From positions 1-64,000 of the forward strand of contig JBGSJV010000132.1 of NCBI GenBank assembly GCA_041741535.1: a DNA stretch of 64,000 bases. The letters are read 5' to 3'. Position numbers and translations under genes: made by a program. The notes under the pieces are model-generated. The model was not told the origin of the DNA. It saw only the letters and a list, made by a program, of their open reading frames with translations, and made no database searches. Below are positions 1 to 8,225 of this stretch, piece by piece. This DNA comes from M30B19 sp041741535 (GTDB lineage: Bacteria; Planctomycetota; Planctomycetia; Pirellulales; Pirellulaceae). How positions within the stretch are numbered: position 1 is the stretch's first letter; every line of letters begins with the position of its first letter.

Positions 1-1
1 T

Positions 2-130
2 GGCGGTGAAGCGGGTGGACGCGGTGGCCGAGGCGGTCGCGGTGGTGAAGGTGGCGGCGAAGGCGGCGGTCGTGGTGGTGAAGGTGGTGGCGAAGCCGGC
101 GGTCGCGGTGGTGAAGGTGGCGGCTTCTAA
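2..130 (+). CDS. C-terminal tail of a glycine-rich (RGG/GGE) protein, 5' partial
   Basis: The frame that starts at base 2 encodes 42 residues made almost only of Gly, Arg and Glu in units such as GGRGGEGGGE. It ends in Gly-Phe at a TAA, and a clear terminator follows 70 bp later. Tails of this kind are common at the C-terminus of bacterial RRM-type RNA-binding proteins and some DEAD-box helicases. The folded part lies outside the window, so the protein cannot be named. The other long frame here, rich in Val and Ala, runs through the terminator and is only the +1 reading of the same repeat. That the Gly frame is coding is well supported; RNA binding is inference from composition. Confidence 0.7.
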   Translation, partial: GGEAGGRGGRGGRGGEGGGEGGGRGGEGGGEAGGRGGEGGGF

Positions 131-200
131 GTACACTTTCGCGAAATCGCGGTTGACCGGAGGTATGATACTTACCGAAGAGACCTGTAATTTTTTTCTG

Positions 201-239
201 AGCCGTCCTATCCTGTTCTGGGGTATGACGGCTTTTTTG
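201..239 (+). terminator. Rho-independent terminator
   Basis: AGCCGTC (201-207) and GACGGCT (227-233) form a 7-bp stem followed by a run of six T. It closes the transcript of the Gly-rich gene and separates it from the amidohydrolase that starts at 268. Confidence 0.75.
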
Positions 240-267
240 TTAGCGAGATAATCGGACGGCGTTCCAC

Positions 268-1611
268 ATGTCTGTGCACACATTGCTCCAGCATTTTCAA
301 GCTCGTTGGGTGCAGTCCGAATCCGGTGTGGTCGAAGATGGCGAGGTAGTCGTTGTTCAATTTCCGCAGTGCCAGCCGCGAATTTTGGCTGTGTTTGATC
401 CGTTTTCGACATCCAAGCCAACCACGGATGCGATGATCCGAGCTGCCGAAATGGTCGCGACGCAGTTCGGGTACAACGCCGGTGCGTTCGAACGACTGCC
501 CAATGGTTGCTTGGGAGACGTGGCTCTGTTGCCTGGAATGGTCAATTGCCACACACATTTGGAGTTCAGTGATTGTCAGGAACCGTTGGGGAGGTCGGGC
601 TTGGGGTTTGCGGAGTGGTTGCGTGCGATCATTGCTCATCGGGCAAGCGGCGGAACTGCCGCGTTGGAGGATCGGGTGGCGAAGAGGTCGACCATTATGG
701 GGCAAGGATGGCGAGAGATGTTGGACGGCGGTGTTGCAGCGGCCGGGGAAATTCTCAGTCAGCCGGCGGCAGGGTCGACGGCTCGCATCCCGGTGGTCGA
801 TGACTTTTGCGGGACGATTTTTCACGAGGTATTGGGGCTGGCCCCCCAACGCGCTCAAGCCAGTTGGGCTTGGGCCAACGAATGTTTGCAGCGGTCGGCG
901 AACGACCACGTTCGATTTGGGTTGAGCCCGCATGCTCCCTATTCGACTTCCACCCAGCTTTACCGACAATGCGCCGAACTTTGTGGACGAAACGGCGTTC
1001 CCTTGGCAACTCACGTGGCGGAATCGCAGGAAGAGTTGCAGTTATTGTCCGAGCGGTCGGGGCCGTTGGTTGAACTTTTTAAACAAATGGGTGTTTGGCG
1101 ACCCGAGCAAATCGAAGCTCGAGGCATGCGCGATGTTTTGGAGATCGTGTCCAAAGTTGAGAACTTATTACTGATCCACGGCAATTATCTGGAGCGGGAG
1201 GATTGGCGATGGTTGCAGGCCAAGAACCCGACTGCCACGATCGTTTATTGCCCGCAAACGCACGCCTATTTCCAACATAAACGACATCCGTGGGTCGAAA
1301 TGGCGACGGATGGAATATCAATTGCCCTTGGGACCGACTCGCGAGCCAGCAGTCCCAGTCTCGCGTTGTGGAACGATGTCCAGTTAATCCGCGAGACCTA
1401 TCCCGAGCAGGATCCGGCAATCTTGTGGAGGATGGCGACGATCAACGGAGCGAAGGCATTGGGGCTTCGCAGTGATTTAGGTGCGATAGGTCCGGGCAAG
1501 TTGGCGAGGTTCTGTGTAGCGGATTTCGGATCGACCATGACTCGGTTCAGCTGGGAGGGGTTGTTGAGTTCGTCGACGCAGGTTCGGGGACTCGTCGGTT
1601 TGGACCTGTAG
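268..1611 (+). CDS. Amidohydrolase, SAH/MTA-deaminase-like (TIM-barrel metal hydrolase)
   Basis: The 447-residue cytosolic protein has the layout of the amidohydrolase superfamily. The HxH metal motif is NCHTHLEF (H95, H97). Later come SPHAPYS near 220, a metal His with its following Glu in ATHVAES (H249, E252), a conserved His in LIHGNYL (H304), and the final Asp in LGTDSRAS (D357). This is the pattern of enzymes that deaminate adenosine-type or triazine-type ring amines, such as SAH/MTA deaminase, aminofutalosine deaminase and chlorohydrolases. The substrate cannot be read from sequence. Aminofutalosine deamination for menaquinone synthesis is a possibility but has no neighbour support. No strong ribosome binding site precedes the ATG. 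The gene converges with the glycosyltransferase at 1634, leaving only 22 bp between the stop codons. Confidence 0.85.
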   Translation: MSVHTLLQHFQARWVQSESGVVEDGEVVVVQFPQCQPRILAVFDPFSTSKPTTDAMIRAAEMVATQFGYNAGAFERLPNGCLGDVALLPGMVNCHTHLEFSDCQEPLGRSGLGFAEWLRAIIAHRASGGTAALEDRVAKRSTIMGQGWREMLDGGVAAAGEILSQPAAGSTARIPVVDDFCGTIFHEVLGLAPQRAQASWAWANECLQRSANDHVRFGLSPHAPYSTSTQLYRQCAELCGRNGVPLATHVAESQEELQLLSERSGPLVELFKQMGVWRPEQIEARGMRDVLEIVSKVENLLLIHGNYLEREDWRWLQAKNPTATIVYCPQTHAYFQHKRHPWVEMATDGISIALGTDSRASSPSLALWNDVQLIRETYPEQDPAILWRMATINGAKALGLRSDLGAIGPGKLARFCVADFGSTMTRFSWEGLLSSSTQVRGLVGLDL

Positions 1612-1633
1612 GCAGGGCCAGATCTCAACACGG

Positions 1634-2761
1634 TTACCGGAGATTTTCGTAGATGGCGCGCGTGGCAACGGCTGTTGCTGCCCAATCGTATCGAGCTAAA
1701 TGGCTGACACCAACGGCGATGCGGCGAGCCCTTTCGGCTGGGTTGTGAAATATTCGGCCCAGGGCCGCGGCTAAGGACTCGGCGTCGCTGGGGTCAAACG
1801 GTTCAAATCCATCACCGACAAGTTCACGGAATACTGGGATGTTCGAACCGATCACACAGGTCCCGGCGGTCAATGCTTCCAGCAGAGGCAGACCAAAGCC
1901 TTCCCACAGGGTCGGGAATACCAGGCCGACAGAATGTTGATACCAAGTGCGAAGCGCTCGATCATTGGACACTGGTTGCCAGACAACGGTTTCCTGTAGT
2001 TCCAAATCCGTGATCCGCTTCCATTCGTCCGATGTCAACGGTGCGCCGAGGACTTGTAACTGAAACGGAAGTTTCTTTTCGGCGATTTGAGCTCGGCAAA
2101 TAGCCAGCGCATCGAGCAGCAGCCCAAAATTCTTGTATGGATCTCGTCGGCCGAGGAATAAGAAATACGGAGCGGTGGTCGAACGGGACGGTTCATTCGC
2201 CTCGAATTCGTCCGAGGGGCGGGCAAAGATTTCGTCCACCGCCAAGAGAGTGACCGAGGTTTTTTCGGGCGGAACGTTGAACCGTTCGATCAGATCCTGA
2301 CGTGTGGTTTCGGAAATACAGAGCAGATGGTCTGCTCGTTGAACCGCGAGTCGTTTCTTTTCGCTGTGTCGTCCGCGGGGGTCGACTTGGTCGGGGAAGC
2401 GTTCGTGAATCATGTCATAGACGGTCAGGACTAGAGGCACTTTTCGTTGGTCGTAACGACCACGAGCAACCTCGTTGAAATAGGTCGGGTGAATTAGATC
2501 GGGTTCAACTTCCCGCCATTTACGTTGACAATAGCCCCGATCCAGCCATTTGCGAACGGGCTTCAAAGGGATGGTCATCCAGTCGTGCGACTTGATGGCC
2601 AATTGCAGATTGGGGTGGGATGGGACCACGTCGGGGAGGCGATTGCCCAGGAGGAACGGTATATCGTCCGGTGGGAGCCCAGCGATCAAGTGTTGGAAGT
2701 ACCGGATCACTCCGCCGTGGCGAAATATCGAGTAAATCTCGCCGTCGTACAGTATCCTCAT
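1634..2761 (-). CDS. Glycosyltransferase family 4 protein
   Basis: The 375-residue protein has the GT-B fold pattern. An N-terminal Rossmann half begins MRILYDGEIY, followed by a Gly-rich acceptor loop (FRHGGV). The C-terminal nucleotide-sugar half has FLGRRDPYKNF near residue 200 and the family 4 E-x7-E motif in WEGFGLPLLEA, then VFRELVGDG. Such retaining enzymes move a sugar from an NDP-sugar to a polysaccharide, lipid or lipopolysaccharide acceptor at the inner face of the cytoplasmic membrane. It stands alone and is divergent from guaA, so there is no cluster to define donor or acceptor. The ATG start agrees with the family N-terminus. Confidence 0.85.
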   Translation of the reverse strand: MRILYDGEIYSIFRHGGVIRYFQHLIAGLPPDDIPFLLGNRLPDVVPSHPNLQLAIKSHDWMTIPLKPVRKWLDRGYCQRKWREVEPDLIHPTYFNEVARGRYDQRKVPLVLTVYDMIHERFPDQVDPRGRHSEKKRLAVQRADHLLCISETTRQDLIERFNVPPEKTSVTLLAVDEIFARPSDEFEANEPSRSTTAPYFLFLGRRDPYKNFGLLLDALAICRAQIAEKKLPFQLQVLGAPLTSDEWKRITDLELQETVVWQPVSNDRALRTWYQHSVGLVFPTLWEGFGLPLLEALTAGTCVIGSNIPVFRELVGDGFEPFDPSDAESLAAALGRIFHNPAERARRIAVGVSHLARYDWAATAVATRAIYENLR

Positions 2762-2874
2762 GCTTCGGCGGCCTTCACCGTTTCGCGGCAGTGGTAATGT
2801 TTCTCTACGTGGACCGTCTCACCGGGGTCCTCAAGCTTACCGGATTTCGGCGAATTCGTTCAGCCCCCGCCCAT

Positions 2875-2903
2875 TTGTTGTTTTCTAGCACAGCGTTTAC
2901 AAT
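2875..2903 (+). promoter_or_regulatory. Candidate housekeeping promoter of guaA-ettA
   Basis: TTGTTG (2875-2880), a 17-bp spacer, and TACAAT (2898-2903) match a sigma-70 type promoter. It lies 55 bp upstream of the guaA ATG, in the gap between the divergent glycosyltransferase and guaA. Confidence 0.5.
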
Positions 2904-2957
2904 TCGCCCTTTCCCAACCGGGCCCCTTCATTCCTAAGCAAACACGGACTGCTGTCG

Positions 2958-4541
2958 ATGTCGTTGGAAGTCATGGAACAGGCCGAGCGAAACGATTTGA
3001 CCAGCCAACGAATTTTGGTGTTGGATTTTGGTTCCCAGTACGCTCAGCTCATCGCTCGCCGGGTACGGGAGCAAGCGGTGTATTGCGAGATTGTCCGGCA
3101 CGATATTTCGGTCGAGGCAATCAAGAAACGCCAGCCGAAAGGCTTGATTTTGTCGGGTGGCCCGTCCAGCGTCTATGAAGCCAACGCGCCAAAATGTGTC
3201 CCGGAGTTGTTTGACCTAGGAATTCCCATCTTGGGGATTTGTTATGGCATGCAATTGGCGTGCGAACGATTGGGAGGGCAAGTCCGTGGCGCGTCGAGCC
3301 GTGAATATGGCCGTGCCGAGATCGAGTGTTTATCTCAATCGAACTTGATGGCGAACGTCCCGGTTCGCAGTCAAGTTTGGATGAGCCACGGGGATCAGGT
3401 AGAGAACATTGGCGAGCAATTTGAAGCGTTGGCTCGCACGGAGACGTGCCCGTTCGCCGCCGTCAAGCACAAACATCTGCCCATTTATTGCCTCCAATTT
3501 CATCCGGAGGTAACGCACTCCGAGTATGGTTCGACGATTCTCCGAAATTTCGTTCGCGGCGTTTGTGGCTGCGATGGATTGTGGCGTTTGAAGGATTTCG
3601 CCGATCAAACGATCGAGAGCGTTCGTCAACGGGTCGGCAACCAACGCGTGATTTGCGGATTGAGTGGGGGTGTCGATTCCAGCGTCGTTGCTGCGCTTTT
3701 GGCCAAAGCCATTGGCAAGCAATTGACCTGTATCTTGGTCGACAATGGCCTCTTGCGCCGTGGCGAACGGGACGCGGTTGTCGATGCGTTTGGCGGTCAT
3801 TTTTTCGACACGGATTTGCATGTGGTCGATGGACGTGAGTTGTTCTTGCGCGAATTGGCCGGTATTACCGAACCGCAGGAAAAACGGCGTCGCATTGGTA
3901 AAGCGTTCATCGATTGCTTCAAGGCGGAGTCGAAGAAAGTATCGGATGCGGCGTTCTTGGCGCAGGGAACTCTTTATCCAGACGTCATAGAAAGTGGTGC
4001 CGCGCCGGATGGACCGGCGGCAACGATCAAACTCCATCACAATGTTGGCGGTCTGCCGGCGGAACTTGGATTCGAGTTGATCGAACCGCTGCGTGATTTG
4101 TTCAAGGACGAGGTTCGGCAGTTGGGCTTGGAACTGGGCTTGCCCGACGCCATGGTTTGGCGGCATCCGTTTCCTGGGCCGGGATTAGCGGTACGAGTCT
4201 TGGGCGAGGTTACCGAAGAAAAGCTGGAGGTGCTGCGTTCCGCGGATGCAATCTTGATCGACGAATTGGTCAAGTCAGGCTGGTATCGCAAGACTAGCCA
4301 GGCTTTTGCTGTTCTCCTGCCCGTGCAAAGCGTGGGCGTGATGGGCGACGCCCGGACCTATGAAAACGTGTTGGCGATTCGGTCGGTGGATACCAGCGAT
4401 TTCATGACGGCGGATTGGAGTCAGCTGCCGTACGAGCTACTGGCGACCATTTCGACCAAGATCATCAACCAAGTCAAAGGCGTCAACCGTGTCGTCTACG
4501 ACATTAGCAGCAAACCACCCGCAACGATTGAATGGGAGTAA
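2958..4541 (+). CDS. guaA: GMP synthase (glutamine-hydrolysing)
   Basis: The enzyme converts XMP, ATP and glutamine to GMP in the cytosol, the last step of guanine nucleotide synthesis. The 527 residues match the usual 510-530. The class I glutaminase half carries the nucleophile in LGICYGMQ (C95) and the dyad in FHPEVTHSE (H182, E184). The synthetase half starts with the PP-loop LSGGVDSS near 235-242. The C-terminal dimerisation domain ends in the expected KPPATIEWE. Only 6 bp separate its stop from ettA, so the two are almost certainly co-transcribed. The first few residues before QRILVLDFGSQY are variable, and M6 is an alternative start. Confidence 0.98.
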   Translation: MSLEVMEQAERNDLTSQRILVLDFGSQYAQLIARRVREQAVYCEIVRHDISVEAIKKRQPKGLILSGGPSSVYEANAPKCVPELFDLGIPILGICYGMQLACERLGGQVRGASSREYGRAEIECLSQSNLMANVPVRSQVWMSHGDQVENIGEQFEALARTETCPFAAVKHKHLPIYCLQFHPEVTHSEYGSTILRNFVRGVCGCDGLWRLKDFADQTIESVRQRVGNQRVICGLSGGVDSSVVAALLAKAIGKQLTCILVDNGLLRRGERDAVVDAFGGHFFDTDLHVVDGRELFLRELAGITEPQEKRRRIGKAFIDCFKAESKKVSDAAFLAQGTLYPDVIESGAAPDGPAATIKLHHNVGGLPAELGFELIEPLRDLFKDEVRQLGLELGLPDAMVWRHPFPGPGLAVRVLGEVTEEKLEVLRSADAILIDELVKSGWYRKTSQAFAVLLPVQSVGVMGDARTYENVLAIRSVDTSDFMTADWSQLPYELLATISTKIINQVKGVNRVVYDISSKPPATIEWE

Positions 4542-4547
4542 ACTCGA

Positions 4548-6224
4548 ATGGGTAAACAGTTTATCTTTCAGATGGAAAACTTGACCAAGAAGATTGGCCA
4601 ACGTCAGATCTTGGAAAACGTCTGGTTGGCGTTTTATCCAGGCGCAAAAATTGGGGTCCTGGGGCGCAATGGCTCGGGGAAGAGCACGCTGTTGCGGATC
4701 ATGGCCGGGCACGATCGAGAATTCGACGGCGCAGCGCGTTTGACGCCCGGGTTTACATCGGGTTACTTGCCGCAAGAGCCGCAATTGGATCCCAACTTGG
4801 ATGTGTGGGGTAACTTGCAGTCAGCGGTTGCACCGCGCCGAGCCATTGTGGATCGCTATAACGAATTGGTCGCCAAGTGCAGCGAGCCCTTGAGCGAACA
4901 GCAGATGCAAAAAGTCTATGACGAAATGGCCCGGGTTCAGGACAAGATCGAAGCTCAGAATCTCTGGGAACTGGACCGTGAAATTGAAATCGCGATGGAT
5001 GTCATGAACCTGCCGCCCAAAGACGCGGACGTGACGAAGTTGTCGGGTGGCGAGAAACGTCGGGTTGCTTTGTGCCGCCTGTTGCTCGAACAGCCGGACT
5101 TGTTACTGTTGGACGAACCGACGAACCATTTGGACGCCAGCAGTGTGCAGTGGCTAGAACAGCACTTGCATCAATATCCGGGTACGGTCGTCGCCGTGAC
5201 TCACGATCGTTACTTCTTGGACAACGTTGCTGGATGGATCTTGGAACTGGATCGCGGCAAGGGTTTTCCTTTCGAAGGTAATTACACCGCCTGGTTGGAG
5301 CAAAAGCAGGCTCGCTTGGATATTGAGAAGAAGCAACAAGACGCGCGGAAAAAGACGTTGGCGCGGGAGCTGGAATGGATACGCATGTCACCGAAGGCGC
5401 GACAGGCTAAAAGCAAGGCCCGGATTGGTGCTTACAACGAACTAGCCGCGCAAGAATTCAAGGACGATCCAGACGAGTTTGAAATCCAAATTCCACCCGG
5501 TCGCAAACTGGGGGATGTCGTGGTCAATGCCGAAAATATCTCCAAGGCGTTCGGAGAAAAGGTCTTGATCGAGAACCTCACGTTCCGCTTGCCATCGGGA
5601 GGAATCGTTGGCGTGATTGGGCCCAACGGAGCTGGTAAAACCACGTTGTTTCGCATGTTGACGGGGCAAGACCACCCGGATCAAGGCAAGTTGACGATTG
5701 GTGATACGGCCGAATTGGGCTATGTCGATCAATCTCGGGATATCTTGTCGCCGAACAAGACGGTCTTCGAAGAGATTTCGGGGGGCAACGATCTTCTAGA
5801 AATGGGCGGCCGTTCGGTCCATGCTCGGGCTTACGTTTCGAAGTTCAATTTCAAGGGCCCCGACCAAGAAAAGAAAGTCGGAGTCTTGTCGGGGGGGGAA
5901 CGCAATCGAGTCCACTTGGCATCGCTGTTGCGTCGCGGCTGCAATGTATTGTTGTTGGACGAACCCACCAACGACTTGGACGTGGATACACTGCGTGCCT
6001 TAGAAGAGGCGATTATCAATTTCGTGGGTTGTGTGGTCGTCACCAGCCACGATCGATGGTTCTTGGACCGCATTGCCACGCACATCCTGGCGTTTGAAGG
6101 CGATGGGTACGTGCATTGGTGTGAAGGTAACTTTCAAACGTACGAGGCCCAGCGTCGGGAACGGCTAGGGATCACGGATGATCAACCACAACGCTTCCGA
6201 TATAAGAAGTTGATTCAAAGTTAG
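4548..6224 (+). CDS. ettA: Energy-dependent translational throttle protein (ABC-F ATPase)
   Basis: This 558-residue ABC-F protein has two ATP cassettes and no membrane segment. Cassette 1 has Walker A GRNGSGKST (39-47), signature LSGGEKRR (from 165) and DEPTNHLD (from 189). Cassette 2 has GPNGAGKTT (from 358), LSGGERNR (from 447) and DEPTNDLD (from 471). The basic linker KKTLARELEWIRMSPKAR and the length fit EttA, which is about 555 residues in E. coli. EttA binds the ribosomal E site and gates the first elongation steps according to the ATP/ADP ratio. Co-transcription with guaA puts a GTP-supply enzyme and a translation energy sensor in one unit, which is suggestive but unproven as regulation. 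Confidence 0.93.
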   Translation: MGKQFIFQMENLTKKIGQRQILENVWLAFYPGAKIGVLGRNGSGKSTLLRIMAGHDREFDGAARLTPGFTSGYLPQEPQLDPNLDVWGNLQSAVAPRRAIVDRYNELVAKCSEPLSEQQMQKVYDEMARVQDKIEAQNLWELDREIEIAMDVMNLPPKDADVTKLSGGEKRRVALCRLLLEQPDLLLLDEPTNHLDASSVQWLEQHLHQYPGTVVAVTHDRYFLDNVAGWILELDRGKGFPFEGNYTAWLEQKQARLDIEKKQQDARKKTLARELEWIRMSPKARQAKSKARIGAYNELAAQEFKDDPDEFEIQIPPGRKLGDVVVNAENISKAFGEKVLIENLTFRLPSGGIVGVIGPNGAGKTTLFRMLTGQDHPDQGKLTIGDTAELGYVDQSRDILSPNKTVFEEISGGNDLLEMGGRSVHARAYVSKFNFKGPDQEKKVGVLSGGERNRVHLASLLRRGCNVLLLDEPTNDLDVDTLRALEEAIINFVGCVVVTSHDRWFLDRIATHILAFEGDGYVHWCEGNFQTYEAQRRERLGITDDQPQRFRYKKLIQS

Positions 6225-6250
6225 CGGTTGAATCCGTCTTGTTTCATTTA

Positions 6251-6394
6251 CCATACCGTTCAAGGAAGGACTTATTTCGCTTCCGAATCGCTCGGCGACG
6301 CAACGCGGGGCGATTTGGATAATCGCTTGGGCAAAGTAGGTCCCCGCCCAACATTGCTGTGCGTCGCGGTTAAATGGAAATTGAACGGTATTGT
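6251..6394. mobile_element. Short inverted-repeat element (MITE-like), copy 1
   Basis: The left end ATACCGTTCAA (from 6253) and the right end TTGAACGGTATTG (6381-6393) are inverted copies enclosing about 120 bp without coding potential. An inner inverted pair, GCGACGCA near 6297 and TGCGTCGC near 6360, would extend the fold. The left end, including the following GAAGGAC, matches the left end of the element at 31185. No target duplication is evident here. It lies 26 bp downstream of ettA and could also help end that transcript. Confidence 0.6.
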
Positions 6395-6636
6395 GGGTTA
6401 AGTACCAAAACGTGGCGAAGAATGGCCGAGGACGACGGGTATAGGTTAGCCCATGAATCGGTAACGCTCAGCGGTACGTGGTTGGACGGGCTCTCGCCCA
6501 ACCACGCTCTGCGAAACGGTAAACTCCTGCGGCTCATCGAGTCCTGGCTTCCCCGTTAGCGGTAGGAATAAATCTGCTACACGAGTCTTCGCTAGTCTGC
6601 GAAGTCAGGAATTTCCGATCTTCGTCGACCCGCTCA
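6395..6636. repeat. Non-coding stretch with a REP-like hairpin
   Basis: Together with the element before it, this fills the gap between ettA and the basic protein gene. At 6477-6506, CGTGGTTGG and CCAACCACG form a 9-bp stem around a GC-rich loop. No T-run follows, so it is more like a repetitive extragenic palindrome than a terminator. I see nothing else convincing here; a 61-codon frame crossing it has no coding character. Confidence 0.45.
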
Positions 6637-7026
6637 TTAACGCTTCGCCGTAGCCTTTTTGGTCGACTTGGCGGCAGCGACGGCTTTTGACTTCGATTTT
6701 GGAGCTGGGGTCTTTGCCTTTTCAGGTTTGCTCGCAATTGCTTTACCAGTCTTGCTTGCCGTCTTGGCTGGCGCCTTGGCAGCGACAATGGTTTTGGCAG
6801 TCGATTTACCCGTGGCTTTTGCGACGATTGTCTTTTCGGCTGCAACCGGCTTGGTGGTTGTCGACTTGGTAGTCGCGGGCTTTGTAGTCACGGACTTGGT
6901 GGCCTTGGCGGTGGCAACTGCTTTGGTTGACTTGGCCTTGTCTTTGCCTTTTGAATTTTCTTGGCCGAAGGCGGATGCCCAATTTTGGACGTACTTGTCA
7001 GTCGCCCCACTTCTTAGAATTGTCAC
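6637..7026 (-). CDS. Small Lys/Ala/Thr-rich basic protein (histone H1-like tail)
   Basis: The 129-residue product begins MTILRSGATDKYVQNWASAF, a short ordered segment. About 100 residues of low-complexity Lys, Ala, Thr and Ser follow, with units such as KPATTKST, KAPAKTAS and KPEKAKTPAPK. That composition is typical of bacterial H1-like or AlgP-like nucleic-acid-binding tails, so DNA or RNA binding is a reasonable inference. A GTG start at 7026 is preferred because GGGAG lies 8 bases upstream (7035-7039); a TTG at 7041 in the same frame lies inside that ribosome site. It is cytosolic by lack of any signal. The conserved N-terminal segment is not one I can assign to a named family. Confidence 0.7.
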   Translation of the reverse strand: MTILRSGATDKYVQNWASAFGQENSKGKDKAKSTKAVATAKATKSVTTKPATTKSTTTKPVAAEKTIVAKATGKSTAKTIVAAKAPAKTASKTGKAIASKPEKAKTPAPKSKSKAVAAAKSTKKATAKR

Positions 7027-7257
7027 TGCGGAAACTCCCAAAGATCAACCTTCGACTGACTCCAAATCGATTGCTTATAGCTCCAAGCTAAAGCCGTTCC
7101 GTCGAAGACACGAATGCCCACCGGCACCATTGTGACAATTGTGCTATCGATTTGGCAACGGCACTTTGCAAAAAATATCCGGTGCGGTCGCGTCGAGTGG
7201 GGGACGCTACTCACGATTCCAACTCAGTATATTGTCGCGGTTCGCTCAGTGAAGCAG
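7027..7257. other. Leader region of the basic protein gene
   Basis: This non-coding stretch lies between the start of the Lys/Ala-rich gene and the tandem repeat. It must hold that gene's promoter. I see no confident promoter hexamers and no structured RNA. Confidence 0.3.
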
Positions 7258-7393
7258 TGAGGGATTGCGGAGCAATCCGCTACATTGGTCGCGATGGACT
7301 TCGGAGCGATCCACTACATTGGCCGTGAGGGATCGCGGAGCAATCCGCTACATTGGTCGTGAGGGATTGCGGAGCAATCCACTACATTGGTGA
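7258..7393. repeat. Four tandem 34-bp hairpin repeats
   Basis: Four head-to-tail units start at 7258, 7292, 7326 and 7360, each exactly 34 bp. The core is GGATTGC-GGA-GCAATCC, a 7-bp stem with a GGA loop, followed by CGCTACATTGG or CACTACATTGG. Unit 2 is the most diverged (GGACTTC-GGA-GCGATCC). The array ends 4 bp from the stop codon of pdxJ, so it sits in the 3' end of that transcript. Confidence 0.9.
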
Positions 7394-7397
7394 GTTG

Positions 7398-8153
7398 TTA
7401 AGCCGTCGCGGTCTGAATCAATGTCTTCATGTCCGCCACCGCCTGTCGCAAGCCGCAGAACAGGGCTCGGGAAATGATACTGTGGCCGATGTTTAATTCC
7501 TCCATGCCGGGTATCGCAGCGACGGGTTGTACGTTGCGATAGGTCAAGCCGTGTCCCGAATTTAGGCGCAGGCCTAGATCGAGCGTATGTTGGGCGGCAC
7601 TGTTGAGGATCAGCAGTTCGGCGGCGGCTTGATGTCCTGTCCGAGTGCTGACTCCGGATCGGTCTTCCAGACATGCGTTTGCGTAGGCACCGGTATGTAA
7701 TTCGACGGCTTGGGCCCCGACCGCTCGGGAGGCGTCAATCTGCGATATGCACGGGTCGATAAACAAACTGACGTGGATTCCGTGGTCATTCAATTGCCGC
7801 ACCGCTTGGGCAACTCGATTCTGTTGGCCGGCGATGTCGAGTCCACCTTCGGTAGTCACTTCTTCACGTTTTTCCGGAACGAGGCAAACCTGGTCGGGGC
7901 GCACTTGGCACGCGATGGCCAACATGTCGGTTTCCAGCGAACACTCGAGGTTGAGCCGAACGTTGACGGTTTGCTTCAAAAGGTGCAAGTCCCGATCTTG
8001 AATATGGCGTCGATCACCACGCAAATGGACGGTGATTTGATCTGCCCCGCCCAGTTCTGCTTCGACAGCGGCCCAGACTGGGTCAGGTTCCACAGTGCGC
8101 CGAGCCTGGCGGACGGTGGCGACGTGGTCGATGTTCACTCCGAGTTGTCGCAT
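7398..8153 (-). CDS. pdxJ: Pyridoxine 5'-phosphate synthase
   Basis: PdxJ condenses 1-deoxyxylulose 5-phosphate with 3-amino-2-oxopropyl phosphate to make pyridoxine 5'-phosphate, the ring-closing step of the DXP-dependent vitamin B6 pathway. The 251 residues fit the family (about 240-250). Visible motifs are VNIDHVATVR at the N-terminus, TVHL (H43), NLECSLE (E70) and LNSGHGL (H201), the three residues linked to catalysis. The usual LREDRR motif reads LRGDRR here (G46), a substitution at a normally acidic position. The gene is last in a reverse run behind a Nif3-like gene and a large secreted protein gene. Its substrate comes from Dxs, encoded at 31.3 kb. Confidence 0.95.
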   Translation of the reverse strand: MRQLGVNIDHVATVRQARRTVEPDPVWAAVEAELGGADQITVHLRGDRRHIQDRDLHLLKQTVNVRLNLECSLETDMLAIACQVRPDQVCLVPEKREEVTTEGGLDIAGQQNRVAQAVRQLNDHGIHVSLFIDPCISQIDASRAVGAQAVELHTGAYANACLEDRSGVSTRTGHQAAAELLILNSAAQHTLDLGLRLNSGHGLTYRNVQPVAAIPGMEELNIGHSIISRALFCGLRQAVADMKTLIQTATA

Positions 8154-8225
8154 TTCAAAGTACCTTCTTGGGAATCGTGGCCGACACGGGGCCGTTTTGC
8201 GGGTGGTGGCTCGCCACGGTTTGAA

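Noticed and set aside
6..251. An 81-codon Val/Ala-rich frame at the window start
   Set aside because: It is a shifted reading of the Gly-rich repeat and runs through a terminator.
3330..4166. A 278-codon frame opposite guaA
   Set aside because: It is an antisense shadow of guaA, which has full motif support; the translated frame shows no domain.
6374..6559. A 61-codon frame after ettA
   Set aside because: It spans the end of the inverted-repeat element and a hairpin, with no ribosome site.
7258..7393. CRISPR array
   Set aside because: The repeats are contiguous 34-bp units with no unique spacers, and no cas gene is present.
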